64,000 nucleotides of DNA from NCBI RefSeq assembly GCF_016863175.1, contig NZ_BOOJ01000059.1, positions 1 to 64,000 on the forward strand. The letters are read 5' to 3'. The position numbers and the translations under genes are program-made. This document shows positions 17,122 through 25,453 of the stretch, one piece after another. The DNA is from Paraplanobispora siamensis (lineage in GTDB: Bacteria; Actinomycetota; Actinomycetes; Streptosporangiales; Streptosporangiaceae). Each line of letters opens with the position of its first letter. Position 1 is the first letter of the stretch. Below the pieces are notes generated by a model. That model was not told the DNA's origin, made no database searches, and saw nothing but the letters and a program-made list of their open reading frames with translations.

Positions 17122-17379
17122 GGAAGCCTCCGTCTCAACGTCCGGATTCGGAGCTGGTGATGCAGAAGCTAACTCTGTTCTGCCGCTTTGGGAAGACCTT
17201 TTATCGATGAGTCGACAGACTTTCGCCGAATTATGCAAAAGTCCTGGCCACGAAGAAGCCCCCCACCGCGTCGCGGTGAGGGGCTGGGCCGCGTGATCGG
17301 AACCCGCTGGTCAGCGCCCGGGAACCGGAACCGGGCGCTCAGGACCCGGGACCAGAACCCGGGGATCAGAACCCGGGGA
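17122..17379. promoter_or_regulatory. Sugar operon upstream region
   Basis: Holds the leader of the ABC operon (AT-richer 17160-17240), the SDR terminator at 17257-17285, and a run of near-repeats of CAGAACCCGGGGAT at about 17340-17387 ending at the SDR stop codon. No operator was recognised with confidence. Confidence 0.4.
17257..17285 (-). terminator. Hairpin terminator of the SDR gene
   Basis: Stem AGCCCC-C-CACCGCG / CGCGGTG-A-GGGGCT with a one-base loop; on the minus strand it is followed by GGGCTTCTTCG. It lies just past the SDR stop and upstream of the sugar operon. Confidence 0.7.
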
Positions 17380-18276
17380 TCAGAACATCGCCTTCATGGA
17401 CGCGCTCGCCTGCTCGCCGAGGGTCGTCGGGGTCAGGTACGGCTGCTCGGCCATGATGGCCTCCCAGTTGTCCCTGATGTCCTCGGCCGTGTGGCCCTCC
17501 TGCTTCCAGCCGGGCCCCTCGGCCACGAACACCCGCGCGACCCGGCCGGCGCCGACGCTGAAGACCTCGCCGGTGGTCTCGCAGGACTCGTGGGCCAGGA
17601 AGGTCACCAGGGTGCTGATCCGCTCGGGGGTGAACTTGGACTCGAACTCGGCCGGGAACAGCGCCTCGGTCATCCGGGTCCAGGCGATCGGGGCGATCGC
17701 GTTGGCCTTGATGCCCGCCCGTGCCCCCTCGATGGCCAGCGTCTTGGTCAGGCCGACCAGGCCCATCTTGGCCGTGGAGTAGTTGGCCTGGCCGAAGTTG
17801 CCGAACAGCCCGGCCGGCGAGGAGGTGTTGACGATCCGGCCGTAGCCCTGCTCCTTGAAGTAGGGGAAGGCCGCGTGGCTGACCAGGAACGAGCCGCGGA
17901 CGTGCACCGCGAGGACGGCGTCGAACTCCTCGACCGTCATCTTGCCGAAGGACTTGTCACGCAGGATGCCCGCGTTGTTGATGACGATGTCGACCCGGCC
18001 GAAGGCGTCGATCGCGGACTGGACGATCGCCCGGGCGCCCTCGGGGGTGGCGACGTTGTCGGTGCTGGCGACCGCCTCGCCCCCGTTCTTGGTGATGAGC
18101 TCGACCACATCGGCGGCCGGTCCGGTGGACGCGCCGGTGCCGTCCAGGGCGCCCCCGAGGTCGTTGACGACCACCTTCGCCCCGCGCTCGGCCAGCGCCA
18201 GCGCGTGGGACCGGCCGAGACCGTGCCCGGCGCCGGTGACGACCGCGACCTTGCCGTCGAAACGCAGCTCTGACAT
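17380..18276 (-). CDS. SDR family NAD(P)-dependent oxidoreductase (HSD17B4-like)
   Basis: A 298-residue classical SDR with TGAGHGLGRSHALALAERGA (cofactor motif), NNAG at about 100, catalytic Ser and Tyr-x3-Lys (YSTAKMGLVG). It resembles the 3-hydroxyacyl-CoA/17-beta-hydroxysteroid dehydrogenases of lipid and steroid side-chain oxidation. The ATG has GGAGAGGG upstream. It is divergent from a DapB-like dehydrogenase; a degenerate KstR-like half palindrome (GAATAAAGTTCTA, 18295-18307) lies 19 bp upstream. Confidence 0.87.
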   Translation of the reverse strand: MSELRFDGKVAVVTGAGHGLGRSHALALAERGAKVVVNDLGGALDGTGASTGPAADVVELITKNGGEAVASTDNVATPEGARAIVQSAIDAFGRVDIVINNAGILRDKSFGKMTVEEFDAVLAVHVRGSFLVSHAAFPYFKEQGYGRIVNTSSPAGLFGNFGQANYSTAKMGLVGLTKTLAIEGARAGIKANAIAPIAWTRMTEALFPAEFESKFTPERISTLVTFLAHESCETTGEVFSVGAGRVARVFVAEGPGWKQEGHTAEDIRDNWEAIMAEQPYLTPTTLGEQASASMKAMF

Positions 18277-18514
18277 CAGCGACCCTCTCCACGAGAATAA
18301 AGTTCTAGTCTGCTGAAGGATAACCTGCCCGCCCCTCCGAGGCCATGAGCCGGGGTGACGGGAGCCGCGATCGGACGCCAGGAGATTGGGACGTCGCGGA
18401 TAGTGATCAGACGGGGATGTTCCTGCTAGGGTTTTTGACTCGCACCTGGCGTGGGTCCACGACGACGCACTTTCCAGTACGGCCCCGCCCACGATTCCGG
18501 GCTGGAGACCCCGC

Positions 18515-19573
18515 ATGCCCCTTTCCCGACCGCTCCGCGTGGTTCAGTGGGCCACCGGCACCGTAGGCCGCTACGCGCTCCGCAACCTGATCACCCGGCC
18601 CGAGTTCGAGCTCGCCGGCGTGCTGGTCTACGACCCGGCCAAGGTGGGCAAGGACGCCGGGCAGATCGTCGGCCTGGCCGAGACCGGGGTGACCTGCACC
18701 GACGACGTCGAGCGGATCCTCGCCCTCGACGCCGACTGCGTGCTGCACATGCCCCTGCCTGCCTCCTACTTCGGCAACGACCACGCCAGCGACGTCGAGA
18801 CGATCTGCTCCCTGCTCGCCTCGGGCAAGAACGTGATCACCACCACCGGCTTCGTCTATCCCAAGTGCTACGGCCCCGGCGTGGTGGAGCGCCTGGAGAG
18901 CGCCTGCCGGGCCGGGGGGACGTCCCTGCACGGCACCGGCATCAACCCCGGGTTCGTCAGCGACTTCCTCCCCCTCGCGCTGACCGGGCTGTCCAGCCGG
19001 ATCGACCACCTGTACGTACGGGAGTCCTCCGACCTGAAGGGCCACCCCTCGCGGCAGATCGTGGTCGACCTGTTCGGCTTCACCCGCTCGGCCAAGGACT
19101 ACGCCGCCGGCGTGCGCCCGTTCCGGGCCTTCCAGCGCTCGCTGTTCGCCGAGAGCGTCCAGTTCGTGGCCGACGCCCTCGGCGTCGCGCTGGACGAGGT
19201 CGAGGAGAGCGACGAGTTCGAGATCGCGTCCGAGGAGTTCGAGATCGCCGCGGGCGTGGTGCGTCCCGGCACGGTGTGCGCCTCCCGCTGGACGTTCTCC
19301 GGCCTGGTGCGCGGCCGGCCCTTCATGACCGTCGAGTGCGTCTACAAGGCCGACGCCACCAAGGTCCACCGCTGGACCGTCCCCGGCTTCACCATCCACA
19401 TCGAGGGCGTCCCGGAGATGATGCTGAACATCCAGGAGATCTCCCATGGCCTGACCGGCGCCGCCTCCCACGCCGTCAACGCCATCCCCTCCGTCTGCGC
19501 CGCCCCGCCCGGCATCCGCACCCTCCTGGACCTGCCCCTGGCCACCGGCCGCGGCACCGTCCGCCTCGCCTGA
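18515..19573 (+). CDS. DapB-N domain NAD(P)H-dependent amine dehydrogenase-like protein
   Basis: A 352-residue oxidoreductase with an N-terminal Rossmann fold (VVQWATGTVGRYALRNL) like dihydrodipicolinate reductase, and a C-terminal domain of the 2,4-diaminopentanoate dehydrogenase type (HGTGINPGFVSDFLPLALTG). Related actinobacterial genes are often annotated as NADPH-binding dihydrodipicolinate reductase-like; the substrate is unknown. Its position opposite an SDR suggests a lipid or amine catabolic role, which is inference. Alternative in-frame starts lie close by. Confidence 0.78.
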   Translation: MPLSRPLRVVQWATGTVGRYALRNLITRPEFELAGVLVYDPAKVGKDAGQIVGLAETGVTCTDDVERILALDADCVLHMPLPASYFGNDHASDVETICSLLASGKNVITTTGFVYPKCYGPGVVERLESACRAGGTSLHGTGINPGFVSDFLPLALTGLSSRIDHLYVRESSDLKGHPSRQIVVDLFGFTRSAKDYAAGVRPFRAFQRSLFAESVQFVADALGVALDEVEESDEFEIASEEFEIAAGVVRPGTVCASRWTFSGLVRGRPFMTVECVYKADATKVHRWTVPGFTIHIEGVPEMMLNIQEISHGLTGAASHAVNAIPSVCAAPPGIRTLLDLPLATGRGTVRLA

Positions 19574-19574
19574 A

Positions 19575-19603
19575 GGCCCCCGGGAGATGGTCTCCCGGGG
19601 GCC
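19575..19603. terminator. Bidirectional hairpin terminator
   Basis: A perfect 13-bp stem (GGCCCCCGGGAGA / TCTCCCGGGGGCC) with a TGG loop between convergent genes, the DapB-like gene and the flavin reductase. Confidence 0.85.
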
Positions 19604-19616
19604 GGTGATCAGACGA

Positions 19617-20309
19617 TCACGGGTGGGGCAGGAAGCGGCCGAAGCGGCCCCGGTGATAGAGGAGGGGACGGGTGGCGGGGCCGAGGCGGGTCTCGTTGAC
19701 CAGGCCCACGACGAGGAAGTGGTCGCCGATCTCGATGGTGGAGTGGGGCGTGCAGACGAGGTTGGCGGACACGTCGCTCAGCAGGGGGGTGCCCAGGGTC
19801 CCCGGCCGCCAGCGGGTGGGGGCGGCGAAGCGGTCGACGCCCTTGCGGGCGAACCTCGCGGCCAGGTCGGCCTGGTCCGCGGTCAGGATGTTGACCGCGA
19901 AGCGGTCGGCCCGGCTCAGCCAGGGCCAGGTGGTCGAGCTCCGGTCGACGTAGAAGGAGACCAGGGGCGGATCCAGGCTGACCGAGGAGAACGAGGTGGC
20001 GGTCAGCCCGACCGGTACCCCCTCGGTCTGCGCTGTGACCACCACGACGCCCGCGGCGTGGACCGCGAGTGCGCGTCGATAGCCCTCGGCGTCCACCCCG
20101 GACGCGATCCCGCCACCCACCGTGCCGGCGTCCGCCCCGGACGCGATCCCGCCGCCCACCGTGCCGGCGTCCGCCCGGGACCGGATCGCACCGCCTGCCA
20201 CGCCGTCGTCCGTCCCGGACCGGATCCTGCCGTCAACCGTGCCGTCGTCCGTCCCGGACCGGATCCCACCGGCTGCCAGGTCCGCCCTGCCGGGCAGGGT
20301 CTCCGTCAT
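19617..20309 (-). CDS. Flavin reductase family protein with N-terminal repeat expansion
   Basis: A 230-residue FMN-binding split-barrel reductase (Flavin_Reduct). The core from about residue 76 has AVHAAGVVVVTAQTEGVPVGLTATSF, PPLVSFYVDRSSTTWPWL and FAVNILTADQ. It would supply reduced FMN to the LLM monooxygenase in the same operon. The N-terminus (residues 14-76) is an unusual array of 13-residue units (G-G-I-R/A-S-G-x-D-x-G-T-V-x), five copies, coded by 39-bp repeats; most family members lack it. Start overlaps the preceding gene by 4 bases. Confidence 0.87.
   Translation of the reverse strand: MTETLPGRADLAAGGIRSGTDDGTVDGRIRSGTDDGVAGGAIRSRADAGTVGGGIASGADAGTVGGGIASGVDAEGYRRALAVHAAGVVVVTAQTEGVPVGLTATSFSSVSLDPPLVSFYVDRSSTTWPWLSRADRFAVNILTADQADLAARFARKGVDRFAAPTRWRPGTLGTPLLSDVSANLVCTPHSTIEIGDHFLVVGLVNETRLGPATRPLLYHRGRFGRFLPHP
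20084..20270 (-). repeat. 39-bp coding minisatellite
   Basis: Five tandem 39-bp units code 13-residue repeats inside the flavin reductase gene. Periodicity keeps the frame. Confidence 0.85.
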
Positions 20310-20947
20310 GTCCTCACCTTCGCCTTCTCCGACTCGCCGAGCACCGCGGCCACCTGCGGGGCGACCCTGTCGGCCCAGGCGGACAGGATCTGCTCCGGTT
20401 GCGGGATCTGGGATTCGAGCAGGACCAGGCCGGGGGTCGCCACGGTGGCGCCCAGCTCGACCAGGAGCGGCCGCAGGTGCACCTCGACCGCGAGCGAGTG
20501 GGCGGAGTCGCCCATGACCAGCAGCGGCAGCGCCACGATCCCGGTCAGCGCGCCGGAGGGCAGCCTGTCGAGGAAGACCTTGAGCAGGCCGGTGTAGGTG
20601 CCCTTGTAGGTGGGGCTGGCCACCACCAGGACGCCGGCCCCGGTGACCAGCTCCAGGGCCACCTCCACGCCCGCGGACGGGCCGGGGGCCAGCAGGTGCG
20701 GTCCGAGCGCCGCCAGGTCCACGATCTCGTGGGACCCGCCGTACCCGATCCGCCGCCCGACCTCCGCGGCCGCGGCCACGGCCGCGGTCCGCGTCCTGGA
20801 GCCCTCACGGGGGTTGCCGACCAGCGTCACGATGGAGCCGGCCGATCCGCCGCCCGTCGGAGCTCCGGCGTCCTGCCGCGCATCGTCCTGCCGTACATCG
20901 TCCTGTCGCGCGTCGTCCTGCCGCGCGTCGGTCACCGGAGTGCTCAT
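20306..20947 (-). CDS. NADPH-dependent FMN reductase (SsuE/MsuE-like)
   Basis: A 213-residue flavodoxin-fold FMN reductase with the core from residue ~36: TLVGNPREGSRT, the phosphate/FMN loop VVASPTYKGTYTGLLK and VALPLLVMGDSAHS. It would supply FMNH2 to a sulfonate or sulfone monooxygenase. The N-terminus is an in-frame 15-bp repeat (D-A/V-R-Q-D, four copies, about 20870-20930), so both flavin reductases in this operon carry tandem repeats at their starts. Overlaps both neighbours by 4 bases. Confidence 0.88.
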   Translation of the reverse strand: MSTPVTDARQDDARQDDVRQDDARQDAGAPTGGGSAGSIVTLVGNPREGSRTRTAAVAAAAEVGRRIGYGGSHEIVDLAALGPHLLAPGPSAGVEVALELVTGAGVLVVASPTYKGTYTGLLKVFLDRLPSGALTGIVALPLLVMGDSAHSLAVEVHLRPLLVELGATVATPGLVLLESQIPQPEQILSAWADRVAPQVAAVLGESEKAKVRT

Positions 20948-22293
20948 GACGCCACCACCGCGTCCAGCTCCCCGTCCCGCGCGGACGCGGCGTAGCGGGA
21001 GGCCGGGCGGGCCAGCCCGTAGTTCTCGCGCAGCGTGCGGCCCTCGTACTCCCTCCGGAACAGGCCCCTGATCTGCAGTTCCGGCACGACGTGGTCGACG
21101 AAGTCCTCCAGTCCGCCCGGCAGGATCGGCGGCATGATGTTGAAGCCGTCGGCGGCGCCGTTCTCGAACCAGAACTGGATCTCGTCGGCGATCTGCTCGG
21201 GGGTGCCGGCCACGACCCGGTGCCCGCGTCCGCCGGCCAGGCGGCCGAGGAGCCGGCGCACGGTCAGGTTCTCCCGGCGGGCGAGGTCGATGACGAGCTT
21301 GCGGCGGCTCTGCGCCCCCTCCGTCTCGACGGAGACCTCGGGCAGCGGCCGGTCCAGGTCGTCGTGCGACAGCTCGATGCCGGTCATGTGGGACAGCTGG
21401 GCCAGGCCGTACGCCGGGATGATCAGGTCCTCCAGCTCCTTCTCCAGCCGGAGCGCCTCGCGCTCGGTGGAGCCGATGATCGGCGAGATGCCGGGCAGGA
21501 CCAGCAGCTCATCGGGGTTCCTGCCGTACCGGGCCATGCGGCCCTTGAGGTCGGCGTAGAACTCCTGGCCCTCGGCCAGCGTCTGCTGCGCGGTGAAGAC
21601 CGCCTCGGCGAAGCGGGCGGCGAACTCCTTGCCGTCCTCCGACGATCCGGCCTGCACCAGCAGCGGGTGGCCCTGCGGCGCGCGGGAGGTGTTGAGGGGC
21701 CCGCGGACCCGGAAGTGGGCGCCGTCGTGGTCGAGCGGGTGGATCCTTCCGGCGTCGGCGTACAGCCCCGCGCGGCGGTCGCCGACGACGGCGTCGTCCT
21801 CCCAGCTGTCCCAGAGCTTGGTGACGACCTCCAGGAACTCGGTGGCCCGCGCGTAGCGGTCGGCGTGCGCCGGGCGCTCGATGCCGAAGTTGCGGGCCTC
21901 GGCCTCGCTGGCGGAGGTGACGATGTTCCAGCCGGCCCGGCCGCCGCTGATGTGGTCCAGCGAGGCGAACTTGCGGGCGACGTGGAAGGGCTCGTTGTAG
22001 GTGGTGGAGACGGTGGCGATCAGGCCGATGTGGTCGGTGACCGTGGCCAGCGCCGACAGCAGGGTCAGCGGCTCCAGCCCGCCGAGCGCGTTGTGCCGGA
22101 CGTCGCCCTGCAGGGCCAGGCCGTCGGCGAGGAAGAGCGAGTCGAGCCTGCCCCGCTCGGCGATCCTGGCCAGCTGCTGGTAGTGCCGCACGTCGGTGAG
22201 CCGGGCCGGCTCGGTGCGCGGGTGGCGCCAGGCGGCCTCGTGATGGCCGACGCCCATCAGGAAGGCGTTCAGGTGAAGGGTACGGGTGGTCAT
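20944..22293 (-). CDS. NtaA/DmoA/SnaA-type FMN-dependent monooxygenase
   Basis: A 449-residue luciferase-like (LLM) flavin monooxygenase. Motifs: LNAFLMGVGHHEAAWRHP, GLEPLTLLSALATVTDHIGL, TYNEPFHVARKFASLDHISGGRAGWNIVTS, PQGHPLLVQAGSSEDGK. Members attack sulfones, sulfides or nitrilotriacetate with FMNH2 and O2; with the ssu-like transporter next to it, release of sulfur from an organosulfur compound is likely. The ATG at 22293 follows GGAGGACCTCC and overlaps the permease stop (TGATG). Confidence 0.9.
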   Translation of the reverse strand: MTTRTLHLNAFLMGVGHHEAAWRHPRTEPARLTDVRHYQQLARIAERGRLDSLFLADGLALQGDVRHNALGGLEPLTLLSALATVTDHIGLIATVSTTYNEPFHVARKFASLDHISGGRAGWNIVTSASEAEARNFGIERPAHADRYARATEFLEVVTKLWDSWEDDAVVGDRRAGLYADAGRIHPLDHDGAHFRVRGPLNTSRAPQGHPLLVQAGSSEDGKEFAARFAEAVFTAQQTLAEGQEFYADLKGRMARYGRNPDELLVLPGISPIIGSTEREALRLEKELEDLIIPAYGLAQLSHMTGIELSHDDLDRPLPEVSVETEGAQSRRKLVIDLARRENLTVRRLLGRLAGGRGHRVVAGTPEQIADEIQFWFENGAADGFNIMPPILPGGLEDFVDHVVPELQIRGLFRREYEGRTLRENYGLARPASRYAASARDGELDAVVAS

Positions 22294-23204
22294 CAGGAGG
22301 TCCTCCACGTCGAGAAGCGGCGCTCCACGCTGAGCAGGAGCAGGTTGAACAGCAGGCCGAGAGCGGAGATCGTGATGATCCCGGCGTACATGTCGGGGAT
22401 GCGGAAGCTGAACTGGGCGTCCTGGATGAGATAGCCGAGACCGGCCTTGGCCCCGACCATCTCGGCGAAGATCAGCACGAGGATCGAGTAGGCGCCGGCC
22501 AGCCGGATGCCGGTGAAGATGGTCGGCACCGCCGCCGGAAGGATCACCTTCTGGAACAGCCGGACGGGTCCGAGCCCCATCGACCGGGCCGACTTGATCA
22601 GCAGCGGCTCCACGGTCTTCACTCCGCTGACCGTGTTGAGCAGGATCGGCCAGGCGCAGGCGTAGAACACGAAGACGATCTTCGAGGTCTCCCCCAGGCC
22701 GAAGATCAGGATGAAGACCGGCAGCAGGGCCACCGCCGAGGTGTTGCGGAACAGCTCAAGCACCGGGCTGAGGAAGTCGGCCACCGGCCGGTACCAGCCG
22801 ATGGCCAGGCCCAGCGGGATCGCCAGCACGATGGCCAGGCCGAAGCCGGACAGCGAGCGGATCAGCGAGGCCTGGAAGTGCTCCGGCAGCTGCCCGGCGA
22901 GCAGCATGTCGTACCAGGCGACCAGGATCTCCGACAGCGGCGGCACGAACACCGCGTCCACCGCCCCGACGCGGGGCAGCACCTCCCAGAGCCCGGCCAG
23001 CAGCACCAGCGCCAGCGACCGCTTGACCACCGTGGCCAGCCGCGAGGCGACCGGGGTCCGCCGCCTGCCGGCGACCTTGAAGAAGTTGGTGGCCCTGTCG
23101 TCGTCGGTGGGGGCGTCCCCCCGCGGCGCCGCCGAGGGCGCCGCCGCGGGCTTCGCCTCGCCCGCCTCCTCCCGGGCCGCGGTCAGGGTGGTCTCGTCAG
23201 CCAA
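22293..23204 (-). CDS. ssuC: ABC transporter permease (SsuC-like)
   Basis: A 303-residue BPD_transp_1 permease with a ~60-residue hydrophilic N-terminal extension, about six membrane segments, and the conserved EAA-type loop KSARSMGLGPVRLFQKVILPAAVPTIFTGIR. It forms the channel for sulfonate, nitrate or taurine-type substrates. The gene overlaps the ATPase gene by 8 bases. Confidence 0.88.
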   Translation of the reverse strand: MADETTLTAAREEAGEAKPAAAPSAAPRGDAPTDDDRATNFFKVAGRRRTPVASRLATVVKRSLALVLLAGLWEVLPRVGAVDAVFVPPLSEILVAWYDMLLAGQLPEHFQASLIRSLSGFGLAIVLAIPLGLAIGWYRPVADFLSPVLELFRNTSAVALLPVFILIFGLGETSKIVFVFYACAWPILLNTVSGVKTVEPLLIKSARSMGLGPVRLFQKVILPAAVPTIFTGIRLAGAYSILVLIFAEMVGAKAGLGYLIQDAQFSFRIPDMYAGIITISALGLLFNLLLLSVERRFSTWRTS

Positions 23205-24063
23205 TGGTCCGCTCCTGCTCCTGAGCCGCGGCGACCTCGTCGCGCAGCAGGGTCCAGATGTGATGGCGGTACTCGCCGAAACGGGGGTCGGCGCGCAGGT
23301 CGCCCTCGCGCGAGTCGAACGCGATGTCCAGGACCCGCTTGATCCGGCCCGGCCGGGAGGTCATCACCGCGACCCGCTGGCCCAGATAGACGGCCTCGTC
23401 GATGCCGTGGGTGATGAACACGATCGTCTTGTTCGTCTTCTCCCAGATGCGCAGCAGCTCCTCCTGGAGGGACTCCCGGGTCTGGGCGTCGAGCGCGGCG
23501 AACGGCTCGTCCATCAGCAGCACGTCCGGGTCGAAGGCCAGGCTGCGGGCGATGGCCACGCGCTGGCGCATGCCGCCCGACAGCTCGTGCGGATAGCGGT
23601 GCTCGAAGCCGTCCAGCCCGACCAGGTCCAGGTAGTGGCGGGCCCGCTCGCGGCGCTCGCGCTTGGGTACGGCCTTCGCCTCCAGGCCGAACTCGATGTT
23701 GGCCAGGGCCGTGCGCCAGGGGAACAGGGCGTACTGCTGGAAGACGATCCCCCGGTCCAGGCCGGGGCCGTCGATCGGCGTGCCGTCGATGAGGAGTTCG
23801 CCGCTGGTCGGCGAGGTGAGGCCGGCGATCAGGTCGAGCAGGGTGGACTTGCCGCAGCCGCTGGGGCCGACCAGGGTGAGGAACTCCCCTTCGCGCACGT
23901 CCAGGCTGACGTCCTGGACCGCGGTGAACGGCCGGTCGGATCCCCGGATCTGGAAGACCTTGCCGACGTTGCGGATCCCGATCTTCACCGGCTTCGCGGA
24001 GGGTTCGCCGGCTTCGGCGACGCTCTCCTCCAGGAGGTTCTGTTCGGCGGTCTGCAGGCTCAC
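23197..24063 (-). CDS. ssuB: ABC transporter ATP-binding protein (SsuB-like)
   Basis: A 288-residue ATPase with Walker A GPSGCGKST, Q-loop FQQYALFPWRT, signature LSGGMRQRVAIAR, Walker B LLMDEPFAALD and H-loop ITHGIDEA; this is the nitrate/sulfonate/taurine subfamily pattern. GTG at 24063 overlaps the binding-protein stop by 4 bases (GTGA), which fixes the start and shows coupling. Confidence 0.9.
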   Translation of the reverse strand: MSLQTAEQNLLEESVAEAGEPSAKPVKIGIRNVGKVFQIRGSDRPFTAVQDVSLDVREGEFLTLVGPSGCGKSTLLDLIAGLTSPTSGELLIDGTPIDGPGLDRGIVFQQYALFPWRTALANIEFGLEAKAVPKRERRERARHYLDLVGLDGFEHRYPHELSGGMRQRVAIARSLAFDPDVLLMDEPFAALDAQTRESLQEELLRIWEKTNKTIVFITHGIDEAVYLGQRVAVMTSRPGRIKRVLDIAFDSREGDLRADPRFGEYRHHIWTLLRDEVAAAQEQERTIG

Positions 24064-25079
24064 GAGGTGCTCCCGTTCTTGAAGGGGTTGAACTCGTTGG
24101 TGAAGAGGTCCTCCGTCTTGACCTGGCCGGGCTTGATCTCGCCCTCGCCCTCCAGCCAGTCCACCCAGGTCTGGAACTCCTTGGCGTCGATCACGCCGCC
24201 CTTGTTGGCCACGCCGCTGCTCTTCCAGAACTCGATGGCCGAGGCGTCCTCGTTGCGCCCGCGCGCGGCGATGATCTTCTTGTACTCGGCGATCACTTCC
24301 TCGCGGGAGTGGGTCTGGGTCCACTCGATCGCCTTGGCGTAGGCCTCGACGAACTTCCCGGTCGTCTGCGGGTTCTCCTCGATGAACCGCTTGGTGAGCA
24401 CGACGCTGCCGGCGGTGAAGGGGCCGAGCAGGTCGATGTCCTTGAACAGCGGGGTGATGCCGCCGCGCTCCAGCGCCTTGTCACGCAGGATGCCGGACAG
24501 CGCGGCCACGTCGATCTGCCCCTGCCGCAGGGCCTGCTCGGTGTTGACCGGCGGCACGACCACCAGCTCGACCTTCTCGATCTCCGCGGGCGTCAGGCCG
24601 CCGCGCTTGAGGTACTCCTTGAGCACGGCCTCCAGGTGGGCGCCGAGGGTGTTGACCCCGATCTTCTTGCCGATCAGGTCGCGCGGGCCCTTGATGGGCG
24701 AGCCCTCGGTGACGTAGTAGCCGATGTAGCTGTCCTCGTCACTGCCGTAGTAGCCGATCACGGCCCTGATCGGGGCCTTGGCCGCGGCGAGCTTGATGAT
24801 GGCGCCGTTGAACGCGCCGCCGAAGTCGGTCTGGCCGGTGGCGGCGGCCTGGATGTCCTGCGGCCCGGAGATGGTGTTGCCGATCCACTTGAGCTTGATG
24901 GGCGCGAGATAGCCCAGGTGCTCGGCCAGCTCGGGGAAGGTGACGGCGCCGACGCTGCCCTGGTAGCGGAGTTCGGTGACCTCCGGGCCGTCCGGCTTCG
25001 CGGACCCGGAGGCCGAGCCGCACGCGGTGAGCGAACTCACCAGGAGCACGGAGAGGAGGGCATGTCTGATTCTGATCAC
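24060..25079 (-). CDS. ssuA: Sulfonate-type ABC substrate-binding lipoprotein (SsuA-like)
   Basis: A 339-residue lipoprotein: signal peptide residues 1-19, lipobox LTAC with Cys20, and an SsuA/THI5 fold (VGAVTFPELAEHLGYLAPIKLKWIG; KGPRDLIGKKIGVNTLGAHLE). It captures an alkanesulfonate-like sulfur source. GTG at 25079 follows GAGGA by about 8 bases. First structural gene of the ssu-like operon, preceded by a cysteine leader peptide and ~195 bp of untranslated leader. Confidence 0.88.
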   Translation of the reverse strand: MIRIRHALLSVLLVSSLTACGSASGSAKPDGPEVTELRYQGSVGAVTFPELAEHLGYLAPIKLKWIGNTISGPQDIQAAATGQTDFGGAFNGAIIKLAAAKAPIRAVIGYYGSDEDSYIGYYVTEGSPIKGPRDLIGKKIGVNTLGAHLEAVLKEYLKRGGLTPAEIEKVELVVVPPVNTEQALRQGQIDVAALSGILRDKALERGGITPLFKDIDLLGPFTAGSVVLTKRFIEENPQTTGKFVEAYAKAIEWTQTHSREEVIAEYKKIIAARGRNEDASAIEFWKSSGVANKGGVIDAKEFQTWVDWLEGEGEIKPGQVKTEDLFTNEFNPFKNGSTS

Positions 25080-25275
25080 GGAAGTGGTCCTCGTGGAGGC
25101 AGGGCATGCTCACGCGCCCCCTTGCCGGAGGCGGGCACACCGGAGATGAACGGTTTTTCGCGAAGGGAGCGTGGGCGCCGTCGGCCACGCGGAGAGAAGG
25201 CGCGAGGGTTCACGACGCGGCGGGAGTCCGGCCGCGCACCCTCGCCGGAGTACGGCGGAGGTCAGTGATCCGCGA
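25080..25275 (-). promoter_or_regulatory. Untranslated leader / putative attenuator of the ssu-like operon
   Basis: The mRNA between the leader-peptide stop and ssuA. It can form several GC-rich hairpins, including CGTGG...CCACG around 25158-25178, and a TTCGCGAA palindrome. A switch between anti-terminator and terminator, or masking of the ribosome site, is expected if the leader peptide controls the operon; no pair of exclusive structures was proven by eye. Confidence 0.4.
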
Positions 25276-25344
25276 TCAACGACACTGAGCGCTGACGACG
25301 CGGCAGAAGTCCACGTGTGCGCACCGGGTCAGGTAAAGGCCCAT
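25276..25344 (-). CDS. Cysteine-rich leader peptide (attenuator) of the ssu-like operon
   Basis: A 22-residue open frame (24 residues if the ATG at 25350 is used) too small for normal gene finding. It has Leu-Thr-Arg-Cys at residues 5-8, His10-Val-Asp-Phe-Cys14-Arg and ends Ser18-Ala-Gln-Cys21-Arg. This matches the pattern L-T-x-R/C-x-H-V-D-x-C-R-x-x-S-x-x-C-R of actinobacterial cis-acting leader peptides found before sulfur-assimilation genes. The -10 box ends 7-8 bases upstream of the ATG at 25344, so it is probably leaderless. Ribosome stalling at cysteine codons under cysteine shortage would raise operon expression; this mechanism is known for mycobacterial leaders and inferred here. Confidence 0.8.
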   Translation of the reverse strand: MGLYLTRCAHVDFCRVVSAQCR

Positions 25345-25351
25345 GTCCATG

Positions 25352-25380
25352 AAGGTACGGCCGCCCGCCCACTAAGTCAA
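25352..25380 (-). promoter_or_regulatory. Sigma-A-type promoter of the ssu-like operon
   Basis: -35 TTGACT (25375-25380) and -10 TACCTT (25352-25357) with an exact 17-bp spacer on the minus strand; an AT-rich stretch lies just upstream. The start of transcription is predicted at about 25345. Confidence 0.75.
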
Positions 25381-25453
25381 TATTTCCTACTTGTTTTAAA
25401 GGAAAATGCCGCGCGAGCACCCCGGACCCCTTCCGGCGTCCGGGGTCCGGCGG

